This document shows, one piece after another, positions 29,759-40,154 of a stretch of 64,000 nt of DNA. The notes under the pieces are model-generated. The model was given only the letters and a program-made list of their open reading frames with translations. It searched no databases and was not told the origin of the DNA. Both the position numbers and the translations under genes were made by a program. The stretch lies in NCBI RefSeq assembly GCF_029962605.1, contig NZ_CP124750.1, positions 3,782,001 to 3,846,000 on the forward strand, in the 5' to 3' direction. The stretch is from Serratia sarumanii (GTDB lineage Bacteria; Pseudomonadota; Gammaproteobacteria; Enterobacterales; Enterobacteriaceae). Position 1 is the stretch's first letter. Every line of letters begins with the position of its first letter.

Positions 29759-30943
29759 TCATTTCGCCTGCAGTTGGCGCGCGTCCTGCACCTGCTGCAC
29801 CGTCACCGGCGCCGCCTGGTTGCCCCAGCTTCCCCGCAGATAGCTCATCAGATCCGCCGCCTGCCGATCGTTCAACGCCCAGCCGTAAGCCGGCATGTCG
29901 AACGCCATCGCCTGCTGCGTGATCGGCGTATGCGTCCCCTCCAGCACCACCCGCAGCGCGGTCAGCGGATTGTCCGCCGTTACCGTGGCATTGCCCGCCA
30001 GCGCCGGAATGGCGAAGTCGGTGCCCTCCCCCTTGTTGCCGTGGCAGGTCGAGCAGTACATCGCGTAGGTCGCCTTGCCGCCCGGGTTATCCGCCTGCGC
30101 GGCAGGCGCAGCGGCTTTGGCGGCGGTTTCCGGCGCCAGGCTGCGCAGGTACACCGCGATGGCGTTCAGATCGCCGTCGCTGAGGTACTGCGTGCTGTGG
30201 GTCACCACCTCGCTCATCGGCCCGGCGACCGCCGCATGGCGGCTGCGGCCGGTTTTCAGCAGTGCCGTCACCTCTTCCGGCGGCAGGCCGCGCAGATTGG
30301 AGGCGTACCAGCCGTCCAGCTCGGCACCGCTCAGGAACACCGGCTCCTTACCGTCCAGCCCCTTCTCCTGCATCGCCCAGCCGCGCGGCGTGTGGCAGCT
30401 GCCGCAATGGCCCGCGCCCTGCACCAGGTAGGCGCCGCGGTTCCACTCGGCGCTTTGCTGCGGATCCGCCTGATACGGCTGGTCGTCGTGGAACAGCTGG
30501 TTCCACACCGCCAGCGGCCAGCGCATCGACAGCGGCCAGCTGATGTCGCTGGCGCGGTTGGCCACGTTCTGCGCCGGCACCTCATTCATCAGATAGTCAT
30601 ACAGCGCGCGCATGTCTTCCGCGCTCATTTTGGCGTACGAGGTGTACGGCATCGCCGGGTAGAGCCGGTGGCCGTCTTTGGCTACCCCCTGGCGCATGGC
30701 GCGATCGAACTCTTCGAACGAATAGGCGCCGATGCCGTGCAGCTTGTCCGGCGTGATGTTGGTGGCGTAGATAGCCCCGAGCGGCGTCGGGAACTTCATG
30801 CCACCCGCCAATTCGGCGCCGCCCGGCGCGGTGTGGCAGGCGGTGCAGTCACCGGCTTTGGCGACGTATTCCCCGGCCGACATCGCCTGGGCCGAGCCGC
30901 CTGCCGCCAGCAGGCTCAACAGGTACAGCGAACGCAGACTCAT
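29759..30943 (-). CDS. Triheme c-type cytochrome, membrane dehydrogenase subunit family
   Basis: A 394-aa exported cytochrome with a signal peptide (LYLLSLLAAGGSAQA, cleavage near residue 20) and three CXXCH haem sites: CTACH at 33-37, CGSCH near 180 and CSTCH near 308. The layout of three cytochrome c domains is that of the cytochrome subunits of gluconate, alcohol and aldehyde dehydrogenases, which pass electrons to ubiquinone or oxidases on the periplasmic face. Its start overlaps the stop of the flavoprotein gene by 4 bases (ATGA). I infer that it takes electrons from that flavoprotein. No membrane helix beyond the signal is evident. Confidence 0.88.
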   Translation of the reverse strand: MSLRSLYLLSLLAAGGSAQAMSAGEYVAKAGDCTACHTAPGGAELAGGMKFPTPLGAIYATNITPDKLHGIGAYSFEEFDRAMRQGVAKDGHRLYPAMPYTSYAKMSAEDMRALYDYLMNEVPAQNVANRASDISWPLSMRWPLAVWNQLFHDDQPYQADPQQSAEWNRGAYLVQGAGHCGSCHTPRGWAMQEKGLDGKEPVFLSGAELDGWYASNLRGLPPEEVTALLKTGRSRHAAVAGPMSEVVTHSTQYLSDGDLNAIAVYLRSLAPETAAKAAAPAAQADNPGGKATYAMYCSTCHGNKGEGTDFAIPALAGNATVTADNPLTALRVVLEGTHTPITQQAMAFDMPAYGWALNDRQAADLMSYLRGSWGNQAAPVTVQQVQDARQLQAK

Positions 30944-32850
30944 GCTCCCTCCTTGGCGGCAACCTTGCCGTAGGCCAGTTCATTCACCGCGCGCCACGCC
31001 TGATCGATCGCCGAGTTGGCGTACGGGCTCCAGTCGGCATCGGAGTTGGCGATAACGATCTTGCCGATCGGCTGCCGCGCCGTTTCGATGATTTTCGTGG
31101 CCTCGTCTTCGTCGTCAAACAGCCCGTTGAGGAAGTAGGAGTAACCGTGCGACCAGCGGTTGACGGTGATCGCCTGAATGTCGCGCTGATGGTCGAAACC
31201 GGCCTCGCCCAGCATGCCCTGCAGCTGTTCGCGGATCATCTGCTCGTGCACCTCGAACGGCGTGCCCAGCAGCAGCGCGCGCCCTTTGCGCGACTGCTCA
31301 CGCGGGCTGAGGCCGCTGCCCGGCAGCGTCGGCACGTACACCATATGCAGGCCGATCGGCCGATCCGGATCGCGCGGGTGCTGATACCCGCCCATGCTCA
31401 CCGGGTAATCCAGCTTCACGCGGCTGTACGGCGCGGCCGGCGAATAGATCTCGTGCACGCCCAGCTTGATGAACGGTTGCCAGTTGCGGATCACCACCTT
31501 GCTGTACACCAGCGGCGACTTGACGTTCTGTTTCAGCGCCTCCTGCTGCTCGTGCGACATCTCCGGCACCAGGTACGGGATCATCATGTTGTAGCCGGCC
31601 ATCACCACCTGCCCGGCGCGCACCTTGGTCATCTTCTCGCCGGTCATGTAGGTGACTTCCACCTTGTCGCCGACGTTGGCCACGTGCAGCCCGGTGCTGT
31701 TCAAACGCAGCTTCACCGGCGATTCCGGCCGATCGAGCTGGCCGTAGTCGAATTTGGCCAGCACCACGTCGTTCATGTCTTTGCCGGCCGGCGCCACCGC
31801 CGGGATCAATTTGCGCACCATCAGGCGCGCCAGCGTGGCGTTGCCGTCCGGGAAGTGGAACACGTAAGGATCGTCGAGATCCGCCTGCGACTCCTCGTCC
31901 AGCGGCGGCAGATTCATGCCGTCAAGGCCCGGCAGATCGCAGATGCGCGCATCGCTGCACGACGTGCCGTCGATGCCCACCGCCTGGAAATCGTTGGTGG
32001 TCTGCTGGAAATAACGGATCGCCAGCTCACTCAGGCCCACCTTCTCGCGCAGGAACTGGGTGTAGCTGTGGGTATCGAGCCACTCGACCTTCTGCTCCAG
32101 CGTCATCTCCGGCAGATAATCTTTCTTCACCGTATGCAGCGCGATCAACGCCTGGCGATCGCTTTCCGGCAGCGGGAAATCGCCGATGAACGCTTCATAA
32201 GAGCGGCCGTTGAGACGATCGCGCGGAATGTCGTCCGCCACCGTGCGGCCCGGATCGCCGCTCACCACCTTGTCGACGCCGAAGTTCTTGCGATCGAAGT
32301 AAACCCCGCGGCTCAGGTTCAGATCCGGGTAGAAGGTGGTGTCAAACGCCTGCTCCAGCCGATCGATATCGACGCCGAGCTTGCGCAGCAGCCCCATCGC
32401 CACCGGGCTGAAGTTGGAGCGCGGCGACTGCAGCGATTCGCTGCCGCCGTAGCCGAGCAGCATGCCGTCGTCGGTGTTGAATTCGTTGCGCTTGGCGTGG
32501 CCGCCGAAGTCATCATGGTTGTCGATCAGCAAAATGCGCTGCTGCTCACCTTTCAGCTGCTGCCAGAAGCAGGCGGCCGCCAACCCGCTGATACCGGCGC
32601 CGACCACCACCAGATCGAACTCTTCAACGGCGGGCACGCTGCCGAAATCAAAGGTTTTGCCGTCGCGCCCCAACTGGTGCGCATGCTCGAACGAGCCCGG
32701 ATGGTTACCCCGCAGCCCGGTCAGCGCCGGCGGGTAGTACAGGGTTTGATTGGCGGTTTGCGGCGACGCGCGCAAGATTTGCAGCGGCGTCAACCCGGCG
32801 GCGATGGTGATCGCCACCCCGTTGAGAAAATCGCGTCGGGTGATACCCAT
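30940..32850 (-). CDS. spdH: Tat-exported FAD oxidoreductase, probable spermidine dehydrogenase
   Basis: A 636-aa flavoprotein. The N-terminus carries a twin-arginine signal (ITRRDFLNG, then a hydrophobic stretch to about residue 30). A Rossmann dinucleotide motif, VVVGAGISGLAAACF, lies at about residues 82-97, followed by the acidic LLIDNHDDFGGHAKRNEF. The sequence looks like the spermidine dehydrogenase SpdH of Pseudomonas. A haem-and-FAD spermidine dehydrogenase has been purified from S. marcescens, splitting spermidine into 1,3-diaminopropane and 4-aminobutyraldehyde. Adjacent aminobutyraldehyde dehydrogenases and a polyamine-type ABC importer support this. The substrate assignment is inference. 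An ERIC repeat lies upstream, between it and patD. Confidence 0.78.
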   Translation of the reverse strand: MGITRRDFLNGVAITIAAGLTPLQILRASPQTANQTLYYPPALTGLRGNHPGSFEHAHQLGRDGKTFDFGSVPAVEEFDLVVVGAGISGLAAACFWQQLKGEQQRILLIDNHDDFGGHAKRNEFNTDDGMLLGYGGSESLQSPRSNFSPVAMGLLRKLGVDIDRLEQAFDTTFYPDLNLSRGVYFDRKNFGVDKVVSGDPGRTVADDIPRDRLNGRSYEAFIGDFPLPESDRQALIALHTVKKDYLPEMTLEQKVEWLDTHSYTQFLREKVGLSELAIRYFQQTTNDFQAVGIDGTSCSDARICDLPGLDGMNLPPLDEESQADLDDPYVFHFPDGNATLARLMVRKLIPAVAPAGKDMNDVVLAKFDYGQLDRPESPVKLRLNSTGLHVANVGDKVEVTYMTGEKMTKVRAGQVVMAGYNMMIPYLVPEMSHEQQEALKQNVKSPLVYSKVVIRNWQPFIKLGVHEIYSPAAPYSRVKLDYPVSMGGYQHPRDPDRPIGLHMVYVPTLPGSGLSPREQSRKGRALLLGTPFEVHEQMIREQLQGMLGEAGFDHQRDIQAITVNRWSHGYSYFLNGLFDDEDEATKIIETARQPIGKIVIANSDADWSPYANSAIDQAWRAVNELAYGKVAAKEGA

Positions 32851-32872
32851 ATAGGCTTCCTTTCAATTTTTC

Positions 32873-32993
32873 CCCGTCGTATTTCAAGCTACAGCGTTGT
32901 TGCCTGCACTTGTTCATCCCCAGTCACTTACTTAAGTAAGCTCCTGGGGATGAACAAGCTGGTCGCCTAGCCGTAGCCTGAAATTCATAGGGG
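32873..32993. repeat. ERIC element between patD and the spermidine dehydrogenase gene
   Basis: Uninterrupted ERIC copy of about 120 bases. The core is CCCCAGTCACTTACTTAAG (from 32928) followed by TAAGCTCCTGGGGATG, flanked by inverted ends ATTTCAAGCT and GCCTGAAATTCATAGGGG. On the transcribed (minus) strand it would fold into one long hairpin in the patD-spdH spacer and could affect mRNA processing there. Confidence 0.92.
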
Positions 32994-33063
32994 AATATTA
33001 TTATCATCGGCCGGCCGGAGCCGGCCCGAAGGCCGCGCTATTGTGCGGATAATTATTGTAAAA

Positions 33064-34488
33064 TCAATGTTTGAACATCACATGACGAATGGTGGTGTAA
33101 TCCTCCAGCCCGTACATCGACATATCCTTGCCGTAGCCGGACAGTTTCTGGCCGCCGTGCGGCATTTCGCTCACCAGCATGAAGTGGGTGTTCACCCAGG
33201 TGCAGCCGTATTGCAGGCGGGCGCTTAAGCGATGCGCACGGCCCACGTCGCGAGTCCACACGGACGACGCCAGCCCGTAGTTGGATTCGTTCGCCCAGGC
33301 CAGCACCTGCTCTTCGTCGTCGAACGGCGTCACCGTCACTACCGGGCCGAACACCTCGCGCTGCACGATTTCATCCTCCTGGCGCGCGCCGGCCAGCAGC
33401 GTCGGCTGGAAGTAGTAACCCGGCCCCTTCACCTTCTCGCCGCCGGTCACCACCTGCACGTGCGGCAAGGCTTTGGCTCGCTCGACAAAACCGGCGACCC
33501 GCTCCAGATGCTGGGCGGTAATCAATGGCCCCAGCTCGGTGCCCTCGTCGTCCGGCGCGCCGATCTTCAGGCTGGCCACCGCCTCGCCCAGCCGCTTCAC
33601 CAGCTCGGGATAAATGCTTTTCTGCGCGTAGATGCGGCAGGCGGCGGTGCAATCCTGCCCGGCGTTGTAGAAACCGAAGCCGCGAATGCCGTCCACCACC
33701 TGCTGCAGATCGGCGTCGTCGAACACCAGCACCGGCGCCTTGCCGCCCAGCTCCATATGGGTGCGCTTAATGCCGGCGGCGGTGTGGGCGATGATGTGCT
33801 CGCCGGTGGCGATCGAGCCGGTCAGCGACACCATGCGCACCTTGTCATGCCCGGTCAACCGATCGCCGACGCTGGCGCCGCGGCCGAACAGCACGTTGAG
33901 CACGCCCGGCGGGAACAGCCCGGCGGCCAGTTCGGCCAGTTTGAAAGTGGTCAGCGGCGTCTGTTCCGAAGGCTTGATCACCACGCAGTTGCCCGCCGCC
34001 AACGCCGGCGCCAGTTTCCAGGCCGCCATCATCAGCGGGTAGTTCCACGGCGCGATCGAGGCCACCACGCCCAGCGGATCGCGGCGGATCATCGAGGTAT
34101 GCCCGGCCAGATACTCGCCGGCCGCCATGCCGGTCAGGCAGCGGCTGGCCCCGGCGAAGAAGCGAAACACGTCGGCCACCGCCGGCAGTTCGTCGTTCAA
34201 CACGCAGTGATAAGGCTTGCCGCAGTTGAGCGACTCCAGCCTGGCGAAGGTCTCGGCATGCGCATCGATCAGATCCGCCAGCTTGAGCAGATGCTCGGCG
34301 CGCTCTTTCGGCGTGGTTTGCCCCCAGGCGGCGAACGCGGCGTCCGCCGCCAGCACCGCGCGATCGACCTGCTCCGGGCTGGCCTCCGCCACCTGCGCAA
34401 TCACTTCGCCGGTCGCCGGGTTATACACCGGCAGGGTCGCGCCCTGGCCGTTCACCAGTTGGCCGTCAATCAACAGTTGGCTTTGCAT
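33064..34488 (-). CDS. patD: Gamma-aminobutyraldehyde dehydrogenase PatD
   Basis: NAD-dependent aldehyde dehydrogenase oxidising 4-aminobutyraldehyde to GABA. At 474 aa it is the same length as E. coli PatD (YdcW) and colinear with it. Visible are the NAD-binding [16 protein letters not shown], the general base region [15 protein letters not shown] (Glu near residue 246) and the catalytic Cys in [11 protein letters not shown] (about 280). It lies directly after the ydcV permease gene (35 bases), as in the E. coli ydcSTUV-patD operon. Confidence 0.95.
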   Translation of the reverse strand: MQSQLLIDGQLVNGQGATLPVYNPATGEVIAQVAEASPEQVDRAVLAADAAFAAWGQTTPKERAEHLLKLADLIDAHAETFARLESLNCGKPYHCVLNDELPAVADVFRFFAGASRCLTGMAAGEYLAGHTSMIRRDPLGVVASIAPWNYPLMMAAWKLAPALAAGNCVVIKPSEQTPLTTFKLAELAAGLFPPGVLNVLFGRGASVGDRLTGHDKVRMVSLTGSIATGEHIIAHTAAGIKRTHMELGGKAPVLVFDDADLQQVVDGIRGFGFYNAGQDCTAACRIYAQKSIYPELVKRLGEAVASLKIGAPDDEGTELGPLITAQHLERVAGFVERAKALPHVQVVTGGEKVKGPGYYFQPTLLAGARQEDEIVQREVFGPVVTVTPFDDEEQVLAWANESNYGLASSVWTRDVGRAHRLSARLQYGCTWVNTHFMLVSEMPHGGQKLSGYGKDMSMYGLEDYTTIRHVMFKH

Positions 34489-34523
34489 AGGGTTATCCTT
34501 TTATCAGAGGTCGGGTAAGGAAA

Positions 34524-35330
34524 TTATTTGCCGCTGCCGGCGACGCTTTCCCCACCTTTGGTCAGGTAGTAAGCGCCGAGGATCGGCAGCATGGTCAGCA
34601 GCATTACCGACAGCGCCACCACGTTGGTGATCGGCACATCGCGCGGGCGACCGAGCTGGTTCAGCAGCCACAGCGGCAGCGTGCGCTCGTGGCCGGCGGT
34701 AAAGGTGGTCACGATGATTTCATCGAACGACAGCGCGAACGCCAGCATGCCCCCGGCCAGCAGCGCCGAGCCGAGGTTCGGCAAGATCACGTAACGGAAG
34801 GTTTGCCAGCCGTCGGCGCCGAGATCCATCGACGCTTCGATCAGGCTGTACGAGGTGCGGCGGAACCGGGCGATGACGTTGTTGAACACGATCACCACGC
34901 AGAACGTCGCATGGCCGACGACGATAGTCAGGATGCCCGGCTCGATGTTCAGCGCCTTGAACGCCGCCAGCAGCGCCAGACCGGTGACGATCCCCGGCAG
35001 CGCGATCGGCAGCAGCAACAGCAGCGAAATGCTGTCCTTGCCGAAGAAATCGCGCCGATACAGCGCCGCCGCCGCCAGGGTGCCGAGCACCAGCGCGATG
35101 GCGGTCGCCAGGCAGGCGATCTGCGCCGACAGCAGCACCGCATCGAGGATATCCTGCCGCCCGGCGGCAACGTTGAACCAGTGCAGCGTAAACCCCTTCG
35201 GCGGGAAGCTGAAAGCGGCATCCTCGGTGTTGAAGGCGTAGATGGCGATGATCGCCAACGGGAAATGCAGGAAGATTAGTCCGCCCCAGGCGGCCAGCTT
35301 CAGCCCTAAGGGCGCGCGTTCAGAGTGCAT
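34524..35330 (-). CDS. ydcV: ABC transporter permease YdcV-like (polyamine type)
   Basis: A 268-aa inner-membrane permease of the spermidine/putrescine family with six hydrophobic helices. The EAA loop, [22 protein letters not shown], near residues 157-178 is where the ATPase docks. It overlaps the start of patD's neighbour by position only: its 5' end overlaps the 3' end of ydcU by 11 bases, suggesting coupled translation. Family and order match E. coli ydcV. Confidence 0.9.
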   Translation of the reverse strand: MHSERAPLGLKLAAWGGLIFLHFPLAIIAIYAFNTEDAAFSFPPKGFTLHWFNVAAGRQDILDAVLLSAQIACLATAIALVLGTLAAAALYRRDFFGKDSISLLLLLPIALPGIVTGLALLAAFKALNIEPGILTIVVGHATFCVVIVFNNVIARFRRTSYSLIEASMDLGADGWQTFRYVILPNLGSALLAGGMLAFALSFDEIIVTTFTAGHERTLPLWLLNQLGRPRDVPITNVVALSVMLLTMLPILGAYYLTKGGESVAGSGK

Positions 35331-36264
35331 CGAAAGCCCCCAGACGTTTGACGATGGAAAGGTAGATGGCGATCAGGACGATCGGCACCAGCGTAAAGGC
35401 CGCGGCCATCGGCATATTGCCGATCGCGCCCTGCTGGGCGTACACCATGCTGCCGATGAAATAGCCCGGCGGCCCCACCAGCTGCGGCACGATAAAGTCG
35501 CCCAGCGTCAGCGAGAAGGTGAAGATCGACCCGGCGGCGATGCCCGGCACCGCCAGCGGCAAAATGACGTGGCGGAAGGTCTGCGCCGGCCGGGCGCCCA
35601 GATCCCCCGAGGCGTGCAGTAGCGAGGGCGGCAGGCGCTCCAGCGCCGCCTGGATCGGCAGGATCATGAACGGCAGCCAGATATAGACGAACACCAGAAA
35701 ACGCCCCAGCCCTGAGGTCGACAGCGTGTTGCCGCCGACGCCGGGCACCGTCAGTAGCGAAGCCAACAGCGGCTCCAGCCCCAGGTGCTGCAGGAACCAC
35801 TGCGCCACGCCGTCTTTCGCCAGCAGCAGGGTCCAGGCGTAGGCTTTAACGATATAGCTGGCCCACATCGGCATCATCACCGCGATGTAAAAGAACGCCT
35901 TGACGCGGCCGCTGGTGTAGCGCGCCATGTAATAGGCGATCGGGAACGCCAGCACCGCGCTGGCCAGCGACACCAGCACCGCCATGGTCAGCGTGCGCAG
36001 GATGATGTCGTAGTTGGCCGGGTTGAACAGCGCCGCCAGGTTGGCGAAGGTCAGATCCGGCGTCACCGCCATGGTGAAATCGTCAAAGGTGTAAAACCCT
36101 TGCCACAGCAGCGTCAGCAGCGACCCGAGGTACACCGCGCCGAACCACAGCAGCGGCGGCACCAGCAGCAAAAGCAGATACAGCGTCGGCCGGCGATAGA
36201 GCCAGGTCGACAGCGCGCGCACGGTGCCGCCGCGCGCCGAGGGGGAATCGATGCTCATGTCCAT
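35320..36264 (-). CDS. ydcU: ABC transporter permease YdcU-like (polyamine type)
   Basis: A 314-aa permease, partner of the previous one. About six hydrophobic helices follow a short N-terminal cytoplasmic stretch. The EAA motif [27 protein letters not shown] is near residues 220-246. It starts 1 base after the ATPase gene ends and overlaps the ydcV start by 11 bases. Together they should form the membrane channel of the importer. Confidence 0.9.
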   Translation of the reverse strand: MDMSIDSPSARGGTVRALSTWLYRRPTLYLLLLLVPPLLWFGAVYLGSLLTLLWQGFYTFDDFTMAVTPDLTFANLAALFNPANYDIILRTLTMAVLVSLASAVLAFPIAYYMARYTSGRVKAFFYIAVMMPMWASYIVKAYAWTLLLAKDGVAQWFLQHLGLEPLLASLLTVPGVGGNTLSTSGLGRFLVFVYIWLPFMILPIQAALERLPPSLLHASGDLGARPAQTFRHVILPLAVPGIAAGSIFTFSLTLGDFIVPQLVGPPGYFIGSMVYAQQGAIGNMPMAAAFTLVPIVLIAIYLSIVKRLGAFDAL

Positions 36265-36265
36265 C

Positions 36266-37294
36266 TCACCTCTCCTCCAGCAGCGGCACCATCGCCGCGC
36301 GCGGCCAGCAGGCGACGATCGGCTGGCCGATCTGCCGCTGTTGCCCTTCGGCGAGCCACTGCGGATTGGCCTGGCTGACCAGCAGCTTTTCGCCGCCGTT
36401 CAGCGCGATTTCATACCGCGTGGCCGCGCCCTGGTAATGGATTTCCTGCAGCGTCCCCTGCACCTGGATCTCGTCCTGCGCCGCGCCGCCCTGCTCCAGC
36501 AGGCGGATATGCTCCGGCCGGATCGAGAAGGTTCGGCTTTCGCCGAGCAGGCGCTGCGCCAGCTCGCTGCGCACCACGTTGGAGGTGCCGACGAATTCGG
36601 CGACGAACGGCGTCTTAGGCCGCATGTAAAGCTCGCGCGGCGTATCCACCTGTTCGATGCGGCCGTTATTGAACACCGCCACCCGATCGGACATCGACAG
36701 CGCTTCGCTTTGATCGTGGGTGACGAAGATAAAGGTGATGCCCAGCTGGCGCTGCAGCTTCTTCAGCTCGCCCTGCATCTGCTCGCGCAGCTTGAGATCC
36801 AGCGCGCCGAGCGGTTCGTCCAGCAGCAGCACCCGCGGCCGATTGACCAGCGCGCGCGCCAACGCCACGCGCTGCCGCTGGCCGCCCGACAGGTGCGCCG
36901 GTTTGCGTTCGGCAACGAAACCGAGCGCCACGCTCTCCAGCGCCTCTTGCGCCCGCGCCAGCCGCTCGCGTTTGGCGACGCCCTTCACCATCAGGCCGTA
37001 GGCTACGTTTTCCAGCACCGACATGTGCGGGAACAGCGCGTAATCCTGAAACACCGTATTCACGTCGCGCTGGTACGGCGGCAGGTTGGCGGCTTCCTGG
37101 CCGTGGATGCGAATCGAGCCGGAAGAGAGCTGTTCAAAGCCGGCGATCAGGCGCAGGCAGGTGGTTTTGCCCGAGCCGGACGGCCCGAGCATGGAGAAGA
37201 ATTCCCCGTCCTGAATGTCGATGGATACCCGATCCACGGCGCGAACATCGCCGAAAGTCCGCGAAACATCGATGAATTGCACGGCAATGGTCAT
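36266..37294 (-). CDS. ydcT: ABC transporter ATP-binding protein YdcT-like
   Basis: A 342-aa ATPase of the polyamine/iron importer type. Walker A GPSGSGKTT (about residues 38-46), signature LSGGQRQRVALARAL (about 135-149) and Walker B VLLLDEPLGALD (about 155-166) are intact. A C-terminal TOBE-like regulatory domain starts near 240. Slightly longer than E. coli YdcT (337). It lies 53 bases after the binding-protein gene. Confidence 0.93.
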   Translation of the reverse strand: MTIAVQFIDVSRTFGDVRAVDRVSIDIQDGEFFSMLGPSGSGKTTCLRLIAGFEQLSSGSIRIHGQEAANLPPYQRDVNTVFQDYALFPHMSVLENVAYGLMVKGVAKRERLARAQEALESVALGFVAERKPAHLSGGQRQRVALARALVNRPRVLLLDEPLGALDLKLREQMQGELKKLQRQLGITFIFVTHDQSEALSMSDRVAVFNNGRIEQVDTPRELYMRPKTPFVAEFVGTSNVVRSELAQRLLGESRTFSIRPEHIRLLEQGGAAQDEIQVQGTLQEIHYQGAATRYEIALNGGEKLLVSQANPQWLAEGQQRQIGQPIVACWPRAAMVPLLEER

Positions 37295-37347
37295 TTTCTG
37301 TGCTCCATACTGATGTAGTTCGGGCGCAGCGGGCTGCGCCCCGCGGC

Positions 37348-38502
37348 TTAGCGGCCGCCCATGATGGCGATGTAATCCTGGGTCCAGCGGCTGTACGGCA
37401 CGAACTTGCCGCCCTGCGCCTGCGGCGTTTTCCAGAAGGCGATTTTGTCGAACTGGTTGAAGCCGTTGGTTTCGCAGCCCTTCTCACCCAGCAGCGCGCT
37501 GGCCTTGCAGCCCGCTGGCGAAGCCGGCACCGACCCGAACCAGGCCGCCACGTCGCCCTGCACCTTCGGCTCCAGCGACCAGTTCATCCACTGGTAGGCG
37601 CAGCTCGGGTGCTTGGCGTCGGCATGCAGCATGGTGGTGTCCGCCCAGCCGGTCACGCCCTCTTTCGGGAACACGGTGGCGATCGGCTGCCCCTCGCCCT
37701 TCAGGGCGTTGGCCTGATACGGCCAGGCGCTGGAGGCCACCACGCCTTCGTTTTTAAAGTCGCTCATCTGCACCGAGGTGTCGTGCCAGTAGCGGTGGAT
37801 CAGCGCGTGCTGGCTGCGCAGCAGCTTCAGCGCCGCCTGATACTGCTCTTCGTTGAGCTGGTATGGATCGCTGATGCCGAGCTGCGGCTGGGTGGCCTTC
37901 AGGAACAGCGCCGCGTCGGCGATGTAGATCGGGCCGTCGTAAGCCTGCACCCGGCCCTGGTTGCTCTTGCCGTCCGGCAGGTTCTGCTGCTGGAAGATCA
38001 CCGCCCAGCTGTCCGGCGGCGTCGGGAAGGTTTTGGTGTTGTACATCAGCAGGTTCGGCCCCCACTGGTACGGCGTGCCGTAGGTTTTGCCGTCCACGGT
38101 GTACCAGGCGCCGTTCAGCAGGCGCGGATCGATGTTCTTCCAGTTCGGGATCAGCGCGGTGTTGATCGGCTGCACCCGCTTGCCGAAGATCAGGCGCAGC
38201 GAGGCGTCGCCGGAGGCGGTCACCAGATCGTAGCCGCCCTTGGCCATCAGGCTGACCATTTCATCAGAGGTGGCGGCGGTCTTCACGTTCACCGCACAGC
38301 CGGTTTGCTTCTCAAACTGGGTGACCCAGTCGTAGTTTTTGTCGGACTGGCCGCGTTCGATGTAGCCGGGCCAGGCGATGATATCCAGCCGGCCTTCGCC
38401 TTTGCCCAGCGTCTGCGGCAGATCGGCCGCCTGGGCCAGGCCGCACAGCACGGTAAGACAGAGCGCGGAGACGGTGGTGGTGACTGCGGTAGTTTTTCCC
38501 AT
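37348..38502 (-). CDS. ydcS: ABC transporter substrate-binding protein YdcS-like
   Basis: A 384-aa periplasmic binding protein with a cleavable signal peptide (VSALCLTVLCGLAQAADLPQ, cleavage after AQA). The mature part has the PotD/PotF type layout: AWPGYIERGQSDKNYDWV early, SDEMVSLMAKGGYDLVTASGD, and YQWMNWSLEPKVQGDVAAWFGSVPA near the end. E. coli YdcS (381 aa) is reported both as a putative polyamine-binding protein and as a polyhydroxybutyrate synthase. Ligand not provable here, but the neighbours favour polyamine or aminoaldehyde. Confidence 0.92.
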   Translation of the reverse strand: MGKTTAVTTTVSALCLTVLCGLAQAADLPQTLGKGEGRLDIIAWPGYIERGQSDKNYDWVTQFEKQTGCAVNVKTAATSDEMVSLMAKGGYDLVTASGDASLRLIFGKRVQPINTALIPNWKNIDPRLLNGAWYTVDGKTYGTPYQWGPNLLMYNTKTFPTPPDSWAVIFQQQNLPDGKSNQGRVQAYDGPIYIADAALFLKATQPQLGISDPYQLNEEQYQAALKLLRSQHALIHRYWHDTSVQMSDFKNEGVVASSAWPYQANALKGEGQPIATVFPKEGVTGWADTTMLHADAKHPSCAYQWMNWSLEPKVQGDVAAWFGSVPASPAGCKASALLGEKGCETNGFNQFDKIAFWKTPQAQGGKFVPYSRWTQDYIAIMGGR

Positions 38503-38575
38503 CGTAATTACCCCTGTGTTGCTTATCGGTATGCGGCAGGGAACGGCTGCCGCCTGATTTTTCTTGATATAACCG

Positions 38576-40039
38576 TTAGAAGCCGGCTTTGAACTTCGCC
38601 ATTACGTGCCTGACAACGCTGTAATCCTGCAGCGAATCGCTGGACAGATCCTTGCCGTAGCCGGAGCGTTTCAGGCCGCCGTGCGGCATCTCGCTCGCCA
38701 AGGTGAAATGGGTGTTGATCCAGGTGCTGCCGTACTGCAGATGGGCGGCAATGTGCAGCGCCCGATCGATATTTTGCGTCCACACCGACGAAGCCAGCCC
38801 GTATTCCGAGTCGTTGGCCCACGCCACCGCCTGCTCCAGGTGTTCGAAGCGCGTGACGCTGACCACCGGGCCAAACACCTCGCGCTGCACGATTTCGTCG
38901 CTTTGCAGGCAGCCCGCCAGCAGGGTCGGTTGGTAATAGAACCCCGGCCCGGAGTGGACCGCGGCGCCGGTGATCAATTCGATATGCGGTTGGCTGAGCG
39001 CTCGCTCGACGAAGCTGGCGACGCGATCGCGCTGGCGGGCACTGATTAACGGGCCGATTTCGTTGTCCTGATCGCGCTTGCGGGCGAAACGCAGGCTGGC
39101 GACCGCCTCGCCCAGCGCGTCCAACAGCTTGGGATAGATGCCCGCCTGCGCGTAGATGCGGCAGGCGGCGGTGCAGTCCTGGCCGGCGTTGTAATAGCCG
39201 TAGGTGCGAATGCCGTTGACCACTTCGTCGAGATCGGCGTCGTCGCAGACGATCACCGGCGCCTTGCCCCCCAGTTCCAGGTGGGTGCGCTTGACGCTTT
39301 TGGCCGCCGCCTGCAGAATTTTTTGCCCGGTGACGATATCGCCGGTGACCGATACCAGCCGCACCTGCGGGTGCCCCACCAGCTGGCTGCCGACCCCTTC
39401 CCCGCCGCCGTAGACGATATTCAGCACGCCCGGCGGCAGGATCTCCTGCAGCGCCGGCACCAGCGCCAGAATGGTCAGCGGCGTATGTTCGGAGGGTTTG
39501 AACACCACGGTATTGCCCGCCGCCAGCGCCGGCGCGATCTTCCACGCCGCCATCATCAGCGGATAGTTCCAGGGGGCGATCGAGGCCACCACGCCGATCG
39601 GATCGCGGCGGATCATCGAGGTGTGGCCCGGCACATACTCGCCGGCCAGCTGCCCTTGCTGCGTGCGCACCGCGCCGGCGAAAAAGCGGAACACGTCGAC
39701 CGCCGCCGGCAGATCGTCATTGAGCGCCTGATGCAGCGGTTTGCCGCAGTTGAGGGCTTCCAGCTGCGCCAGCTGCGGCGCCTGCCGCTCGATGGCGTCG
39801 GCAATGCGCAGCAACAGGGCGGCGCGCTGGGCCGGCGTGGTGCGCGACCAGTGACCAAACGCCTGCTGCGCGGCTTTCACCGCGCTGCCGACCTGCGCCG
39901 AAGAGGCTTCGGTCAGGACGATCAGCGTCTCGCCGTTGGCCGGATTGACGATGCACTCCTGCTGGCCTTCGCCGTCGATAAGCTGACCGTTAATGAACTG
40001 CTGACAGGACAAACCTGAGAGAACCTGCACATCTGCCAT
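38576..40039 (-). CDS. Second aminoaldehyde dehydrogenase (PatD-like)
   Basis: A 487-aa aldehyde dehydrogenase, clearly paralogous to patD at 33064 but not identical: [37 protein letters not shown] and [11 protein letters not shown] are shared, so NAD site, general base and catalytic Cys are intact. It carries about 10 extra residues at the N-terminus. It is the first gene of the block (before ydcS, 73-base gap). Likely substrates are 4-aminobutyraldehyde or 3-aminopropanal, since spermidine or diaminopropane catabolism would give both; this is inference. E. coli has no such gene at ydcS. Confidence 0.88.
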   Translation of the reverse strand: MADVQVLSGLSCQQFINGQLIDGEGQQECIVNPANGETLIVLTEASSAQVGSAVKAAQQAFGHWSRTTPAQRAALLLRIADAIERQAPQLAQLEALNCGKPLHQALNDDLPAAVDVFRFFAGAVRTQQGQLAGEYVPGHTSMIRRDPIGVVASIAPWNYPLMMAAWKIAPALAAGNTVVFKPSEHTPLTILALVPALQEILPPGVLNIVYGGGEGVGSQLVGHPQVRLVSVTGDIVTGQKILQAAAKSVKRTHLELGGKAPVIVCDDADLDEVVNGIRTYGYYNAGQDCTAACRIYAQAGIYPKLLDALGEAVASLRFARKRDQDNEIGPLISARQRDRVASFVERALSQPHIELITGAAVHSGPGFYYQPTLLAGCLQSDEIVQREVFGPVVSVTRFEHLEQAVAWANDSEYGLASSVWTQNIDRALHIAAHLQYGSTWINTHFTLASEMPHGGLKRSGYGKDLSSDSLQDYSVVRHVMAKFKAGF

Positions 40040-40154
40040 CGCCTGACGCCCCTAAGTGACAAAAACGTTAACTAAATGTGAATAAGTTAGTTTTAATCAG
40101 CCTAAGCGAGCCTCTGGCGGGCAACAAATTCTAAATACTGAACGCCGCGTTCGA

